Shown here: piece after piece, positions 8,561-16,538 of the stretch
Layout of the letters: every line of letters starts with the position of its first letter
Numbering within the stretch: the stretch's first letter is position 1
NCBI RefSeq assembly: GCF_012641275.1
Contig: NZ_JABAIA010000001.1
Location: 558,001 to 622,000, forward strand
Source of the DNA: Chitinophaga varians
GTDB taxonomy: Bacteria; Bacteroidota; Bacteroidia; Chitinophagales; Chitinophagaceae
DNA: 64,000 bases
Direction: 5' to 3'
The notes under the pieces: generated by a model
Told to the model about the DNA's origin: nothing
The model's database searches: none
The model's input: only the letters and a program-made list of their open reading frames with translations
Program-made: the position numbers and the translations under genes

Positions 8561-9673
8561 TTAATGTCTGACACTGATGATATTATTGTTCACGTTGAAT
8601 TTGACGCCGCCGGTGAATTCGAGCATCTCCAGAGCCTTTGACAACGGTACATTCCGGGGAATGACGCCGTTGTAGCGCATATTCGGAACGGCTTTGAAAT
8701 CTGCTTCCACATTATACCAGCGGGACAGTTGCTGCAATACTTCCGTGAGGTACGTATCGTTAAAAATAAAATACCCGTTTTTCCAGGCTACCGCGGCATT
8801 CGCATCTGCCGGGGCTTTGGACAGGGCGCCCTGGTGGTTGAGGCTGGCCTGTTCTCCTGGATTTAATATAACTCCGTTATGACCTGCGCTGACTCTTACG
8901 CGGCCTTCCAATAAAGTTGTCTGCGTGTGTGCATTGTCTTCATACGCGTTCACATTAAAATGGGTGCCCAGCACTTCCACCTGTTGCGAAGGCGTATGTA
9001 CAATAAAAGGCTGACGGGCATTGCCGGCAATTTCAAAATAGGCCTCCCCTTTCAATTCTACCGTGCGGGTGCTGCCGGTGAAGGTAGCCGGATAACGCAG
9101 GGAAGAAGCCGCGTTCAGCCATACTTTACTGCCGTCCTGCAGTACTACCCGGTATTGTCCGCCGCGCGGCGTGCTGATTTCATGGAAACCGCTGCCCGCG
9201 CCGGTGGCTTCGTAGACGATCTCGCCGCTGTCGCTCCGGTATACCTTCAGCCCTGCCTGTTGCGCCACGGCTTCATCATCAGCTGTTCCAAGTGTGATCT
9301 TTTTGCCGTTTGCGAGGGTGAGCACCGCTTTGTCCGTACCGGCGGGAATGTCCTGCTGAACCGACGTGGCCATCGCCGGCTTCGCAGCATGGCGTTCCGG
9401 TTTCAGGTATGCCACCAGGGCTATCAGGCCCGTCAGCATGGCCGCTGCGGCATACCAGTAACGCACCATACGGCGAGGCTTGCGCCTGCCGGTGCGCTGA
9501 TGGATGGCGGCCAGCATACGTAGCTCCACGCCTTCCGTATCGGGCCGTGGCAGGGAGCGTTCGCCTGCTTTCTCCGTTGCTTCACAATACCGGAGATACG
9601 AGGCTATTTCATCATCTGTGGCCGTGCCATCACTGATTTTTTCCAATAAACGCTGTAGTGCTTCCTGTTCCAT
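8561..9673 (-). CDS. FecR-family anti-sigma factor (locus 1)
   Basis: Inner-membrane anti-sigma factor of about 370 residues that should hold the ECF sigma factor and receive the signal from the STN domain of the SusC partner. A cytoplasmic N-terminal region (LLEKISDGTATDDEIASYL) is followed by one membrane helix (WYAAAAMLTGLIALVAYL, about residues 75-92), the periplasmic FecR domain (STPRGGQYRVVLQDGSKVWLN) and the C-terminal STN-contacting region (YNGVIPRNVPLSKALEMLE). The ATG at 9673 is preferred; an upstream TTG at 9721 would add 16 residues with no family character. It lies 137 bp before susC. Unusually, its sigma gene is not adjacent but about 2 kb upstream, beyond two opposite-strand genes. 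Confidence 0.93.
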   Translation of the reverse strand: MEQEALQRLLEKISDGTATDDEIASYLRYCEATEKAGERSLPRPDTEGVELRMLAAIHQRTGRRKPRRMVRYWYAAAAMLTGLIALVAYLKPERHAAKPAMATSVQQDIPAGTDKAVLTLANGKKITLGTADDEAVAQQAGLKVYRSDSGEIVYEATGAGSGFHEISTPRGGQYRVVLQDGSKVWLNAASSLRYPATFTGSTRTVELKGEAYFEIAGNARQPFIVHTPSQQVEVLGTHFNVNAYEDNAHTQTTLLEGRVRVSAGHNGVILNPGEQASLNHQGALSKAPADANAAVAWKNGYFIFNDTYLTEVLQQLSRWYNVEADFKAVPNMRYNGVIPRNVPLSKALEMLEFTGGVKFNVNNNIISVRH

Positions 9674-9826
9674 AGAGGACGTTCTCGTATAATAGGCACC
9701 TTTATGGAGGTGATCCCCCAAAGGGGTGGTGAATTTTTTTTGACAGAATTTTAATCCATCCGCGAGCGGGTTAATTTTCTGTTTCTGTGTTAAGTTCTGT
9801 ATTTTACATTAAATTTTTAGTTGCAT

Positions 9827-11137
9827 ATGCAGTCCAGATTGATAGTTAAAGACTTTGGGCCAATAGAATTTGTGGATTTGGATCTGAGAAATGTGAATGT
9901 TTTCATAGGGCCACAGGCGAGCGGTAAAAGCGCTTTGGCCAAGCTATATACTATTTTTAAAGCCCCGAGAAAGTTTATTAAGGAAGATAGGTTTGATATC
10001 GTTGCTGAGCCACAAGAGGTCAATTGGCAATTTAGGGAGGTATTAGAGGAATATAATATCTCTTCATTTCTTAAAAATGGAACTGAAATAGAATTTACCT
10101 CCGAGTTACATTCCATAAGCTATAGGAAGGGAAAGATAACTTACACCCCGCTACTTCTCAATAGAATTGAAATGATCGAAGAGTTGAAGGAGAACTTTGA
10201 GGAGAACCGAGCAAACATAACGTATAGCATTAGTGACCTCGCAAGCAAGTTCATTGGTTTTAGCTTTCGTACTTTAAAAATATTGGGAGCAGATTTAGAC
10301 TTCAGTGTATTTGACCTAGAATCTCGGGAATTAACCAACTTAACTAAAGGGCAGTTCTCAGAAATCATAAAAGTTATTAAGGAAACTGAGGCTAATTTAA
10401 GCACCAATGCAGCACTGTACATTCCTGCTGAACGAAACTTTGTCAATATCGTTAAAAACGCGTCTTTCAATTTATTGCTACATAACGTTCCTATTCCTAA
10501 ACATATCTTGGCGTTTGGGGCAGAAGTTGAGAAAGCATCTATTGAAGACATTGATCTAAGTTTTTTGCAGAAGGACCTAGTTTACAAAAATATAAATGGA
10601 GAAGACAGGATATTTACAAGCACAAAGCACAGTATAAAGTTGACAGAAGCAGCTTCTGGTGTTCAGAGCGTCTTACCCCTTTTAATTCCGATTTTAGCTC
10701 ATAAAGACGTGGCTGGTCATAGATCGTTTGTAATCGAAGAACCTGAATTAAATTTATTTCCTCTTGCACAATATGAGTTAATAAAGAAACTGGAATCTTC
10801 AAGAAATGAGCCATACTGGGAAGATTCGGGCTCAATACACACCTACACTACGCATAGTCCTTATATTCTTTCTGCATTAAACAACCTTCTTTATGCCAAT
10901 AAAGTGAAGGATTCTATTCTATCTAGTGATTTAAATAGAAAAGAATTCTATCAAAAAGTTAACAATGTAGTTTCCGCTGAAATAGACCCTGACTACTTCA
11001 CTGCGTATCAAGTATCTAATGGCATGGCAGAATCCATTTTCGACCGCGAAAACGGCCTTATCATTGACAATTTCATTGACAAAGCTTCAGACAAGCTCTC
11101 AGATGATTTTGATGCATTAATGGAATTAGCAAACTAA
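9827..11137 (+). CDS. AAA/OLD-like ATPase, first gene of a candidate two-gene defence cassette
   Basis: ATPase of 436 residues of the RecF/OLD/AAA_15-like clan. Seen: an N-terminal strand region (RLIVKDFGPIEFVDL), Walker A GPQASGKS at about 28-35, IPAERN at about 199-204 (a motif common in this clan), a signature-like LTEAASGVQS at about 272-281, Walker B VIEEPELNL at about 302-310 and an H-loop TTHSPYIL at about 341-348. No TOPRIM nuclease domain follows, so the effector is probably the next gene, which starts 4 bp after this stop. Base composition differs from the neighbours: 10081-10140 has 35% and 10741-10800 has 28% G+C by hand count, against 53% at 12841-12900. ATG at 9827 is used; a TTG two codons upstream is less likely. 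Function is inferred from families such as Septu, Gabija and PARIS; it is not clearly one of them. Confidence 0.85.
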   Translation: MQSRLIVKDFGPIEFVDLDLRNVNVFIGPQASGKSALAKLYTIFKAPRKFIKEDRFDIVAEPQEVNWQFREVLEEYNISSFLKNGTEIEFTSELHSISYRKGKITYTPLLLNRIEMIEELKENFEENRANITYSISDLASKFIGFSFRTLKILGADLDFSVFDLESRELTNLTKGQFSEIIKVIKETEANLSTNAALYIPAERNFVNIVKNASFNLLLHNVPIPKHILAFGAEVEKASIEDIDLSFLQKDLVYKNINGEDRIFTSTKHSIKLTEAASGVQSVLPLLIPILAHKDVAGHRSFVIEEPELNLFPLAQYELIKKLESSRNEPYWEDSGSIHTYTTHSPYILSALNNLLYANKVKDSILSSDLNRKEFYQKVNNVVSAEIDPDYFTAYQVSNGMAESIFDRENGLIIDNFIDKASDKLSDDFDALMELAN

Positions 11138-11141
11138 CCGC

Positions 11142-11675
11142 ATGAAAACACTCATAAGAGCAAGTTTCGGAGACTGTAAGCACCTGGCTACATCGACGTG
11201 CGGCCAGCGGAGTTCCTATCAAACTATTACTGATCCGGTATTCTACGTCTGCGATGCTGACGATGGCCGACCTTCACAAATCGTAGGCGCTCACGAAGAT
11301 CATCAGCTTATGGTAGAAAATCCTTATCAACTTGAAATAGAATTTATAAAAACTGATAAATGCCTGTTTCCAAATCAGGTCAGTAAATGTGATTGCATTC
11401 TGCACAGCACGGACAAACTTTTCTTTGTCGAAATCAAATGGAGCAGTGCCGGCGCCAGAAATGCCAAGCGGAATAAAGCAGTAGAACAACTGGCAGCAAC
11501 AATCGAGGCTTTCAGAAGTGAAAGCATTGATCTGACAAATTACGAAACGAAAGCCATTATTTGTTTCAAAAGACAGGACAAATACCCCACCAGAGCGTCT
11601 TCCAACTCCCAAAGAGCTATTTTTCTGAGCAAGTACAAGATAAAACTGGAAGAAGGAAACACGATTTCTTTCTAA
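11142..11675 (+). CDS. Putative PD-(D/E)XK-type nuclease, second gene of the candidate cassette
   Basis: Protein of 177 residues not recognised as a named family. The centre fits a PD-(D/E)XK nuclease core: D84 in KCDCIL, twelve residues, then E97-I-K99 in FFVEIKW, and a following basic helix with Q116 (RNAKRNKAVEQLAATI), as in the restriction-endonuclease fold. Four Cys in the first 85 residues (C12, C20, C37, C73) and a CxC at 83-85 might bind a metal. It starts 4 bp after the ATPase stop, so translation is probably coupled, and it ends 5 bp from the stop of the convergent sigma gene. The likely role is effector nuclease of the ATPase. The fold call is by eye and needs a profile search. G+C varies inside the gene (30% at 11341-11400, 50% at 11401-11460). 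Confidence 0.65.
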   Translation: MKTLIRASFGDCKHLATSTCGQRSSYQTITDPVFYVCDADDGRPSQIVGAHEDHQLMVENPYQLEIEFIKTDKCLFPNQVSKCDCILHSTDKLFFVEIKWSSAGARNAKRNKAVEQLAATIEAFRSESIDLTNYETKAIICFKRQDKYPTRASSNSQRAIFLSKYKIKLEEGNTISF

Positions 11676-11680
11676 TGCAC

Positions 11681-12238
11681 CTACATCAACAACGACATAC
11701 TCCCCAGTCTCACCCTTAATTTCTTCAGTGCTATCGTCAGCTGGTTCTCCACCGTTTTCTCTGAAACCCCCAGTTGACGGGCTATCTCCCGGTTAGACAA
11801 ATGTTCCTGGCGGCTCAGTTGAAATACCTCCCGGCAACGTTCGGGCAGTTCCGCGGTAAAGCTGGCAATGACTGCTTTCAGTTCTTTCAGCTCCAGTGCC
11901 TGTTCGCAGGCGCCTTCTTCACGGGAGAGCATTATGGATTCTGCGGCAAAGGCGGCCCGTACTTTCTGCCGGCGGAAATAGTTGGCCACTTTATACCGGA
12001 CGGCCATAAGGAGATATCCGCGGAGAGAGGTCAGCACCAGGTGGTCACGGTGTTCCCAGAACCAGACGAATACGTCCTGTACGATGTCCATGGCGGGAGC
12101 TTCTTCCTGGAGCAGGTAATAGGCACTGTGATAGAGGCTGTGCCAGTGCCGGCGGTAGATTTCATCAAACGCGGCTTCATTGCCCGACTTTACAAAGTCG
12201 AGTAGTTCACTGTCCTCGTATACGTGGTAAGCGGGCAT
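11681..12238 (-). CDS. ECF RNA polymerase sigma factor (locus 1)
   Basis: Sigma-70 family, extracytoplasmic-function type, 185 residues. Region 2 is at about residues 20-90 (AFDEIYRRHWHSLYHSAYYL, then DIVQDVFVWFWEHRD and SLRGYLLMAVRYKVANYFRR) and region 4 at about 125-175 (LPERCREVFQLSRQEHLSN then REIARQLGVSEKTVENQLT). It should direct polymerase to the susC promoter of locus 1 once FecR releases it. Normally the FecR gene follows at once; here the next minus-strand gene is FecR about 2 kb away, past the ATPase-nuclease cassette. A TAnnTTTG box lies 35 bp before the ATG. Stop codon 5 bp from that of the convergent nuclease gene. Confidence 0.94.
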   Translation of the reverse strand: MPAYHVYEDSELLDFVKSGNEAAFDEIYRRHWHSLYHSAYYLLQEEAPAMDIVQDVFVWFWEHRDHLVLTSLRGYLLMAVRYKVANYFRRQKVRAAFAAESIMLSREEGACEQALELKELKAVIASFTAELPERCREVFQLSRQEHLSNREIARQLGVSEKTVENQLTIALKKLRVRLGSMSLLM

Positions 12239-12272
12239 TGGTTTGGTTGATGAAAATGTTTAGCCTTGAAAA

Positions 12273-12280
12273 CAAAGCTA
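12273..12280 (-). promoter_or_regulatory. Promoter -7 box upstream of the ECF sigma gene
   Basis: Minus-strand TAGCTTTG is an exact TAnnTTTG match, 35 bp before the sigma ATG. A TTTG lies upstream but only 14 nt away, shorter than the usual 19-21 nt, so the -33 element is uncertain. The 12245-12300 region also has inverted GATGAAA/TTTCATC copies that could bind a regulator. Confidence 0.45.
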
Positions 12281-12330
12281 TGAAAATATTTCATCAAACC
12301 CAGTATCATGTAAAGTTTAGGCAGCGGTAT

Positions 12331-13647
12331 TTATGCCCACCATTCTTCTTCTATTTCTTCCGGTGTTTTTTCATGACCGGCGGGCAATGTCAACCGGAAG
12401 GTGGTGCCTTTGCCTGGTGTGCTTTCCACGCTTATTTCGCCATTGTTCTGGCGGATAAATTCGGCGCACAGCACCAGGCCAATTCCGGAGCCGCGTTCGC
12501 CTGCGGTGCCGTAGCCTGGTTTATAACCGAAAGAGAACAGTGTTTCCTGCCGCTCGCGGTCCATGCCCATGCCTTCGTCAGTCACGGCCAGGCATACGTT
12601 TTTATTGTCTGTGGCGGTGCTGATGGTGATGGTCCCATCCTGGTGGCTGAATTTAATAGCGTTGCTGATCAGGTTACGCAGCACGATCATCAGTTGATTG
12701 GTATCTACATATACCGGAGTGCGGTCATCCACTGACATGTCCAGCTTCAGCCCTTTCTGCCGGATATTGGGTTCAAAGGTGCTGAGCGCATCATTGACGA
12801 GGGGCGCCAGCAGCACATCTGCCGGCTCGGTATGAAGCCCTTTCATTTGTCCGGCTGTCCAGCGCAGGAGATTATTGAGCGTTTCTCCCAGCTGCGACAC
12901 TTTCAGGTGCAGCTCCTTCGCTGCCGATTTCATTTCGGCCTCACTGTAGTGGTTATTGCTGAACATGAGCAGCAACCCTTCCAGGGTGGCCAGCGGACTG
13001 CGGATATCATGTGCGATGATGGAAAACAGCTTCACCTTGTCGCGGTTCAGCAAGTCCAGCACTTTACGCTGTTCTTCCGTCTGTTCCTGGTATTCAGCAT
13101 GCACGCTTTTGAAATAAATCAGGGCGATGACCGCCACCCCCAGGGCTATCACCAGGTTGGCCAGTATCCTGCCGGAAGGCACCAGTGGCTTCAGGTCCCA
13201 CATTACCGGCGCATAGTACACAAATGCTATCACAGAAATGATCAATACAGAAAGGAAACCTAATAACCATTTGTTGTCATAAATCAGGTAGGTAAGCACC
13301 AGGATGAGTATCAGGTAAAACTCCGCCCCGTTCCGGAACAAAAGCCCTGAAATACCGTACAGGGTGAGGCTTAATACGATCACCACTCCCCTTGCCTGCA
13401 GGTAACGCTGTTTTTTGTTCAGGTACAGTATCAGCAGATCGCCAAGGGTATGGACGATATTCACCAGCGCTAATGCCGGCCGGTGCTGTACCAGGTTGAG
13501 AACACAGAAATACAATGTCAGTATAACCCCCGGAATAGCCACCGTATTCAGGAGTTTTGTCCTTCTCGTTTCAATAAAAGACAATCCGGGATGTATTCCT
13601 ATGTTAACGACAGCATTCCAGCAGTTCGCGATTTTCCTAAAGATCAT
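12331..13647 (-). CDS. Membrane sensor histidine kinase
   Basis: Two-component sensor kinase of about 438 residues. Some five or six predicted membrane helices fill the first 185 residues (for example LILILVLTYLIYDNKWLLGF), followed by a short coiled linker. The dimerisation/phosphoacceptor domain has FSIIAHDIRSPLATLEG with the phosphorylated His at about residue 213. The HATPase domain shows the N box NLISNAIKFS, the G1 box DEGMGMD and the G2 box GERGSGIGL, so kinase activity is expected. No periplasmic sensor domain is evident, so it may sense a membrane or intracellular state. No response regulator is adjacent, so the partner is unknown. ATG at 13647 is preferred; an upstream GTG or ATG at 13692 would add 15 residues. 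Confidence 0.92.
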   Translation of the reverse strand: MIFRKIANCWNAVVNIGIHPGLSFIETRRTKLLNTVAIPGVILTLYFCVLNLVQHRPALALVNIVHTLGDLLILYLNKKQRYLQARGVVIVLSLTLYGISGLLFRNGAEFYLILILVLTYLIYDNKWLLGFLSVLIISVIAFVYYAPVMWDLKPLVPSGRILANLVIALGVAVIALIYFKSVHAEYQEQTEEQRKVLDLLNRDKVKLFSIIAHDIRSPLATLEGLLLMFSNNHYSEAEMKSAAKELHLKVSQLGETLNNLLRWTAGQMKGLHTEPADVLLAPLVNDALSTFEPNIRQKGLKLDMSVDDRTPVYVDTNQLMIVLRNLISNAIKFSHQDGTITISTATDNKNVCLAVTDEGMGMDRERQETLFSFGYKPGYGTAGERGSGIGLVLCAEFIRQNNGEISVESTPGKGTTFRLTLPAGHEKTPEEIEEEWWA

Positions 13648-13831
13648 GGTATGATTATATCTCAAAAGGAACTGCAAAAATAATTCATGCACGCTAAAGA
13701 TTTAGGGGAGTTTTCCCGTTTTTATCTTCTCCTAAAAGCATAGGAATAATAAAATATGCAAATAACTTAATATACCTTTCCGGTATTGTTGGAACAAAAC
13801 AGATATATTTCGCGCTTGTCAAATCCTGATC

Positions 13832-14752
13832 ATGATAAAAAAACTGTTCCTGGCAACGGCTTTCCTGACAGCCCAATTGTCTGCCCATGCGCAAAAAATG
13901 CATGTGCTAAAAATCCGCAACAGCAAAGAGCTACAGGCATTTCTTCGTTATACCGGTAAAGACATCCCTTTCATCAGCGGTCACCGTGGCGGGGTAAACA
14001 CCGGTTTCCCGGAAAACAGCATTGCGGCATTTGAAAACACCTTGCGGCATACGCCCGCGACTTTTGAAATAGACCCGCGGCTGACAAAAGACAGCGCTAT
14101 CGTGCTTATGCACGATGCCACACTGGACCGCACCACCACCGGCACTGGCAAAGTATCCGACTACACCCTGGCCGAGCTGAAACAACTGAAGCTGAAAGAT
14201 GTGGACGGTAACATCACGGAATACCGCATCCCTACCCTGCAGGAAGCCATCACCTGGGCAAAAGGTAAAACCGTTCTGATCCTCGATAAAAAAGACGTGC
14301 CTTTTGAAATGACCGCTTCCCTCATCACTAAAAACCAGGCAGCAGGACATGTCATGATCACCGTACATACCGCCAGGGAAGCCCGGTGGTACTATGACCG
14401 CAACAAGGACTTTGTGTTTGAAGCTTTCGTCAAAACACCGGAGGCCATGGCCGAATATGAAGCCGCCGGCATTCCGTGGTCGCATATCATGGCCTATGTA
14501 GGCCCCGACAACAAGCCCCAACTGCAACCGCTATACGAAACACTTCATCAGCGCGGCGTCATGTGCATGATTTCCACCGCGCCCACCTACGATAAACAAC
14601 CCGACGCCACTGCCCGCGCTGCCGCCTATCAGGCCATCATCCGTGATGGCGCCAGCCTTATAGAGGCTGACCGCTCCATTGAAGCGGCGGCGGCGATACA
14701 AAGTATGGTGCCAGCAAAAAGCGAGAAGCAGCGGTTTTTCGGTAAGAAATAA
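13832..14752 (+). CDS. Glycerophosphodiester phosphodiesterase, exported
   Basis: GDPD-family enzyme of 306 residues that hydrolyses glycerophosphodiesters to glycerol-3-phosphate and an alcohol, probably in the periplasm. A signal peptide (MIKKLFLATAFLTAQLSAHA) is followed by the catalytic HRGGVNTGFPENSIAAF (His and the metal-binding Glu of the TIM barrel), the second metal/acid segment FEIDPRLTKDS and MHDATLDRTTTG with the second catalytic His. It is divergent from the histidine kinase, with 184 bp between the two starts. The length matches single-domain family members. The lack of a lipobox suggests a soluble periplasmic protein. Confidence 0.92.
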   Translation: MIKKLFLATAFLTAQLSAHAQKMHVLKIRNSKELQAFLRYTGKDIPFISGHRGGVNTGFPENSIAAFENTLRHTPATFEIDPRLTKDSAIVLMHDATLDRTTTGTGKVSDYTLAELKQLKLKDVDGNITEYRIPTLQEAITWAKGKTVLILDKKDVPFEMTASLITKNQAAGHVMITVHTAREARWYYDRNKDFVFEAFVKTPEAMAEYEAAGIPWSHIMAYVGPDNKPQLQPLYETLHQRGVMCMISTAPTYDKQPDATARAAAYQAIIRDGASLIEADRSIEAAAAIQSMVPAKSEKQRFFGKK

Positions 14753-14842
14753 CAGATGAACGGCCGTTCGCCGGCCACGCGGCTTGCGAACGCCGCTGTA
14801 ATCACTTCTTTCGTACATTAGCGCTCATAAACCTGTTTGTCC

Positions 14843-15571
14843 ATGAATGCTCCGGGAAAACAATACCCGTTTTTTCACGATATGATCATCAGCTGGTTCC
14901 AGGGAGAACTGACTACCAGGGAACTGATTGCCCAAATGGAAGAAGTGTTGCAGCCCGAACCATATGAGCCCGGGTTCACCGATCCGGTGTCTCTTTTTGA
15001 GACAGCGCTGGAAAACTACCAGCCCGATTATTTTTTCGAGTGGCAGGATTATAAACAATATGCCAAAGACACCGCTCCCACAGTAAAAGGACTGGCACAC
15101 CAGCTGGACGAGCTGCTGGCCGGCCGGCAGCCGCTCAACGAATTCATGGAGTGGGCCACCTGGCACAATATGGACGGCGGAGAAACCACCGGCGGCGTTT
15201 TTGAAAACAACAACATCGAATATTTCTGCCTGATATTTTTACCTCAACATTACCAGCAGCTGAATACCGCTTTCTATGAGAAAGCAGGCAGTATCATCGC
15301 CCGCAGCAACGATATCACCTACGGCGCATTTGTCATCGCCCTGCACCTGCTGCTGGAGAAAGAATACAAAAGCCTGTATTATTTTCTGAATGCCTATATA
15401 GAAGGAGATAAAACCGACGCAGCGCTCAATGATTACCTTGAGAAGAAGTTCAGCCACAAGCTGCCAGCTTTCCGGTATAATATCCACACTTTTCCCTACC
15501 TCCGCGAACTGCATGCTGCACGGGAAAACAAAAGCAGCACTGCCGCATTTATGCGGCTGATGACTTTATAA
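14843..15571 (+). CDS. Hypothetical protein
   Basis: Cytosolic protein of 242 residues with no signal peptide or membrane segment; not recognised. It is rich in Tyr, Phe and Glu, with a helical N-terminal part (MIISWFQGELTTRELIAQME), a WATWHNMDGGETTGG turn in the middle and a helical C-terminus. ATG at 14843 is preferred to a TTG two codons upstream. The reading frame is long and in keeping with host composition, so it is real; the function is unknown. It is 90 bp downstream of the GDPD gene and 52 bp upstream of the oxidoreductase on the same strand, so may share their transcript. Confidence 0.7.
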   Translation: MNAPGKQYPFFHDMIISWFQGELTTRELIAQMEEVLQPEPYEPGFTDPVSLFETALENYQPDYFFEWQDYKQYAKDTAPTVKGLAHQLDELLAGRQPLNEFMEWATWHNMDGGETTGGVFENNNIEYFCLIFLPQHYQQLNTAFYEKAGSIIARSNDITYGAFVIALHLLLEKEYKSLYYFLNAYIEGDKTDAALNDYLEKKFSHKLPAFRYNIHTFPYLRELHAARENKSSTAAFMRLMTL

Positions 15572-15623
15572 GTGTAAAAACCATATTCCCACTCTTTCCT
15601 ACCTTTGCCAAAAAATCAATATT

Positions 15624-16478
15624 ATGGTAGCATTTTTAGGTATGGGCCTGCTGGGATCGAGCTTTGTCAGGGCAATGATCAATAAAGGACTGCAGGTACA
15701 GGTATGGAACCGCACCGCCTCCCGTGCAACTGCACTGGAAGCCTATGGCGCCAAAGCATTTGAAAATGCGGCAGATGCCGTAAAAGGAGCAGACAGGATT
15801 TATCTTACCCTGAAAGACGATGCGTCTGTAGATGAGGTGTTAGCCGCCGCCAGCGCCGGATTGAAGCCAGGCGCCATTATCATAGATCATACCACCACTT
15901 CCGCCGAAGGTTCTGTGCAACGCACCAGAGCATGGAAGGAACGTGGGTTTGTTTATCAGCATGCGCCCGTGTTCATGGGCCCTGCCAATGCACTGGAAGG
16001 TACCGGCAACATCCTCGTGTCCGGCGACCAGGAGCTGATCAGCCAGCTGGAGCCTGAACTGGCGCCGTTCACCGGTAAAGTGCTCAACTTCGGTCCGGAA
16101 CCGGGAAAAGCCGCCGCTATTAAACTGATGGGCAACCTCTTCCTGGTGACCTTCACCGCCGGCCTCTCTGATATGTTGTCTCTCTGCAAAGCGCTCAACA
16201 TAAAAATGGAGGAAGTGTATTCCCTGTTCAACGCCTGGAACCCTGGCGCACAGGTAGTGCCACGGCTAAAACGCCTGACCTCAGGCACGTACGACCAACC
16301 GTCCTGGGAGCTGAACATGTCCCGCAAAGACACCCAGCTGTTTATGAACGCCGCTAAGGAAAACGGCACTCAACTCGCCGTTATCCCCGCGATCGCGGAA
16401 GAAATGGACCGCTGGATCGCTAAAGGCCACGGCAGCCAGGACTGGACCGTTATCGCAAAAGATAATATACCGTCATAA
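15624..16478 (+). CDS. NAD(P)-dependent beta-hydroxyacid dehydrogenase-like oxidoreductase
   Basis: 6-Phosphogluconate/3-hydroxyisobutyrate dehydrogenase family, 284 residues. The N-terminus starts directly with the Rossmann site (FLGMGLLGSSF), the substrate loop DHTTTSAEGS matches the family's D-x-S/T-T, and GKAAAIKLMGN in the C-terminal helical domain contains the catalytic Lys. The natural substrate cannot be told; glyoxylate/succinic-semialdehyde reductases and imine reductases share this plan. It is followed directly by a strong intrinsic terminator, so it ends its transcription unit. Confidence 0.87.
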   Translation: MVAFLGMGLLGSSFVRAMINKGLQVQVWNRTASRATALEAYGAKAFENAADAVKGADRIYLTLKDDASVDEVLAAASAGLKPGAIIIDHTTTSAEGSVQRTRAWKERGFVYQHAPVFMGPANALEGTGNILVSGDQELISQLEPELAPFTGKVLNFGPEPGKAAAIKLMGNLFLVTFTAGLSDMLSLCKALNIKMEEVYSLFNAWNPGAQVVPRLKRLTSGTYDQPSWELNMSRKDTQLFMNAAKENGTQLAVIPAIAEEMDRWIAKGHGSQDWTVIAKDNIPS

Positions 16479-16484
16479 CCGGTT

Positions 16485-16515
16485 GTCCCTCCGCCAGCCG
16501 GAGGGACTTTTTTTC
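16485..16515 (+). terminator. Intrinsic terminator after the oxidoreductase gene
   Basis: A 9-bp G+C-rich stem (16485-16493 with 16499-16507), a 5-nt loop and a T-run from 16508. It begins 6 bp after the stop codon of the upstream gene and separates it from the APH(6)-like gene. Confidence 0.85.
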
Positions 16516-16538
16516 TAACAACGATCTCCTTTCAACGG

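Noticed and set aside
9706..9716. GGAGGTGATCC on the plus strand, the perfect complement of the 16S rRNA tail
   Set aside because: It is 110 bp from the next start codon and inside the leader of the fecR frame; Bacteroidota rarely use such sites. Treated as chance.
12238..12735. 165-codon plus-strand frame next to the sigma gene
   Set aside because: Antisense shadow of the histidine kinase HATPase domain.
13648..13831. Promoter boxes between the histidine kinase and GDPD genes
   Set aside because: No exact TAnnTTTG on either strand near a start; only partial matches.
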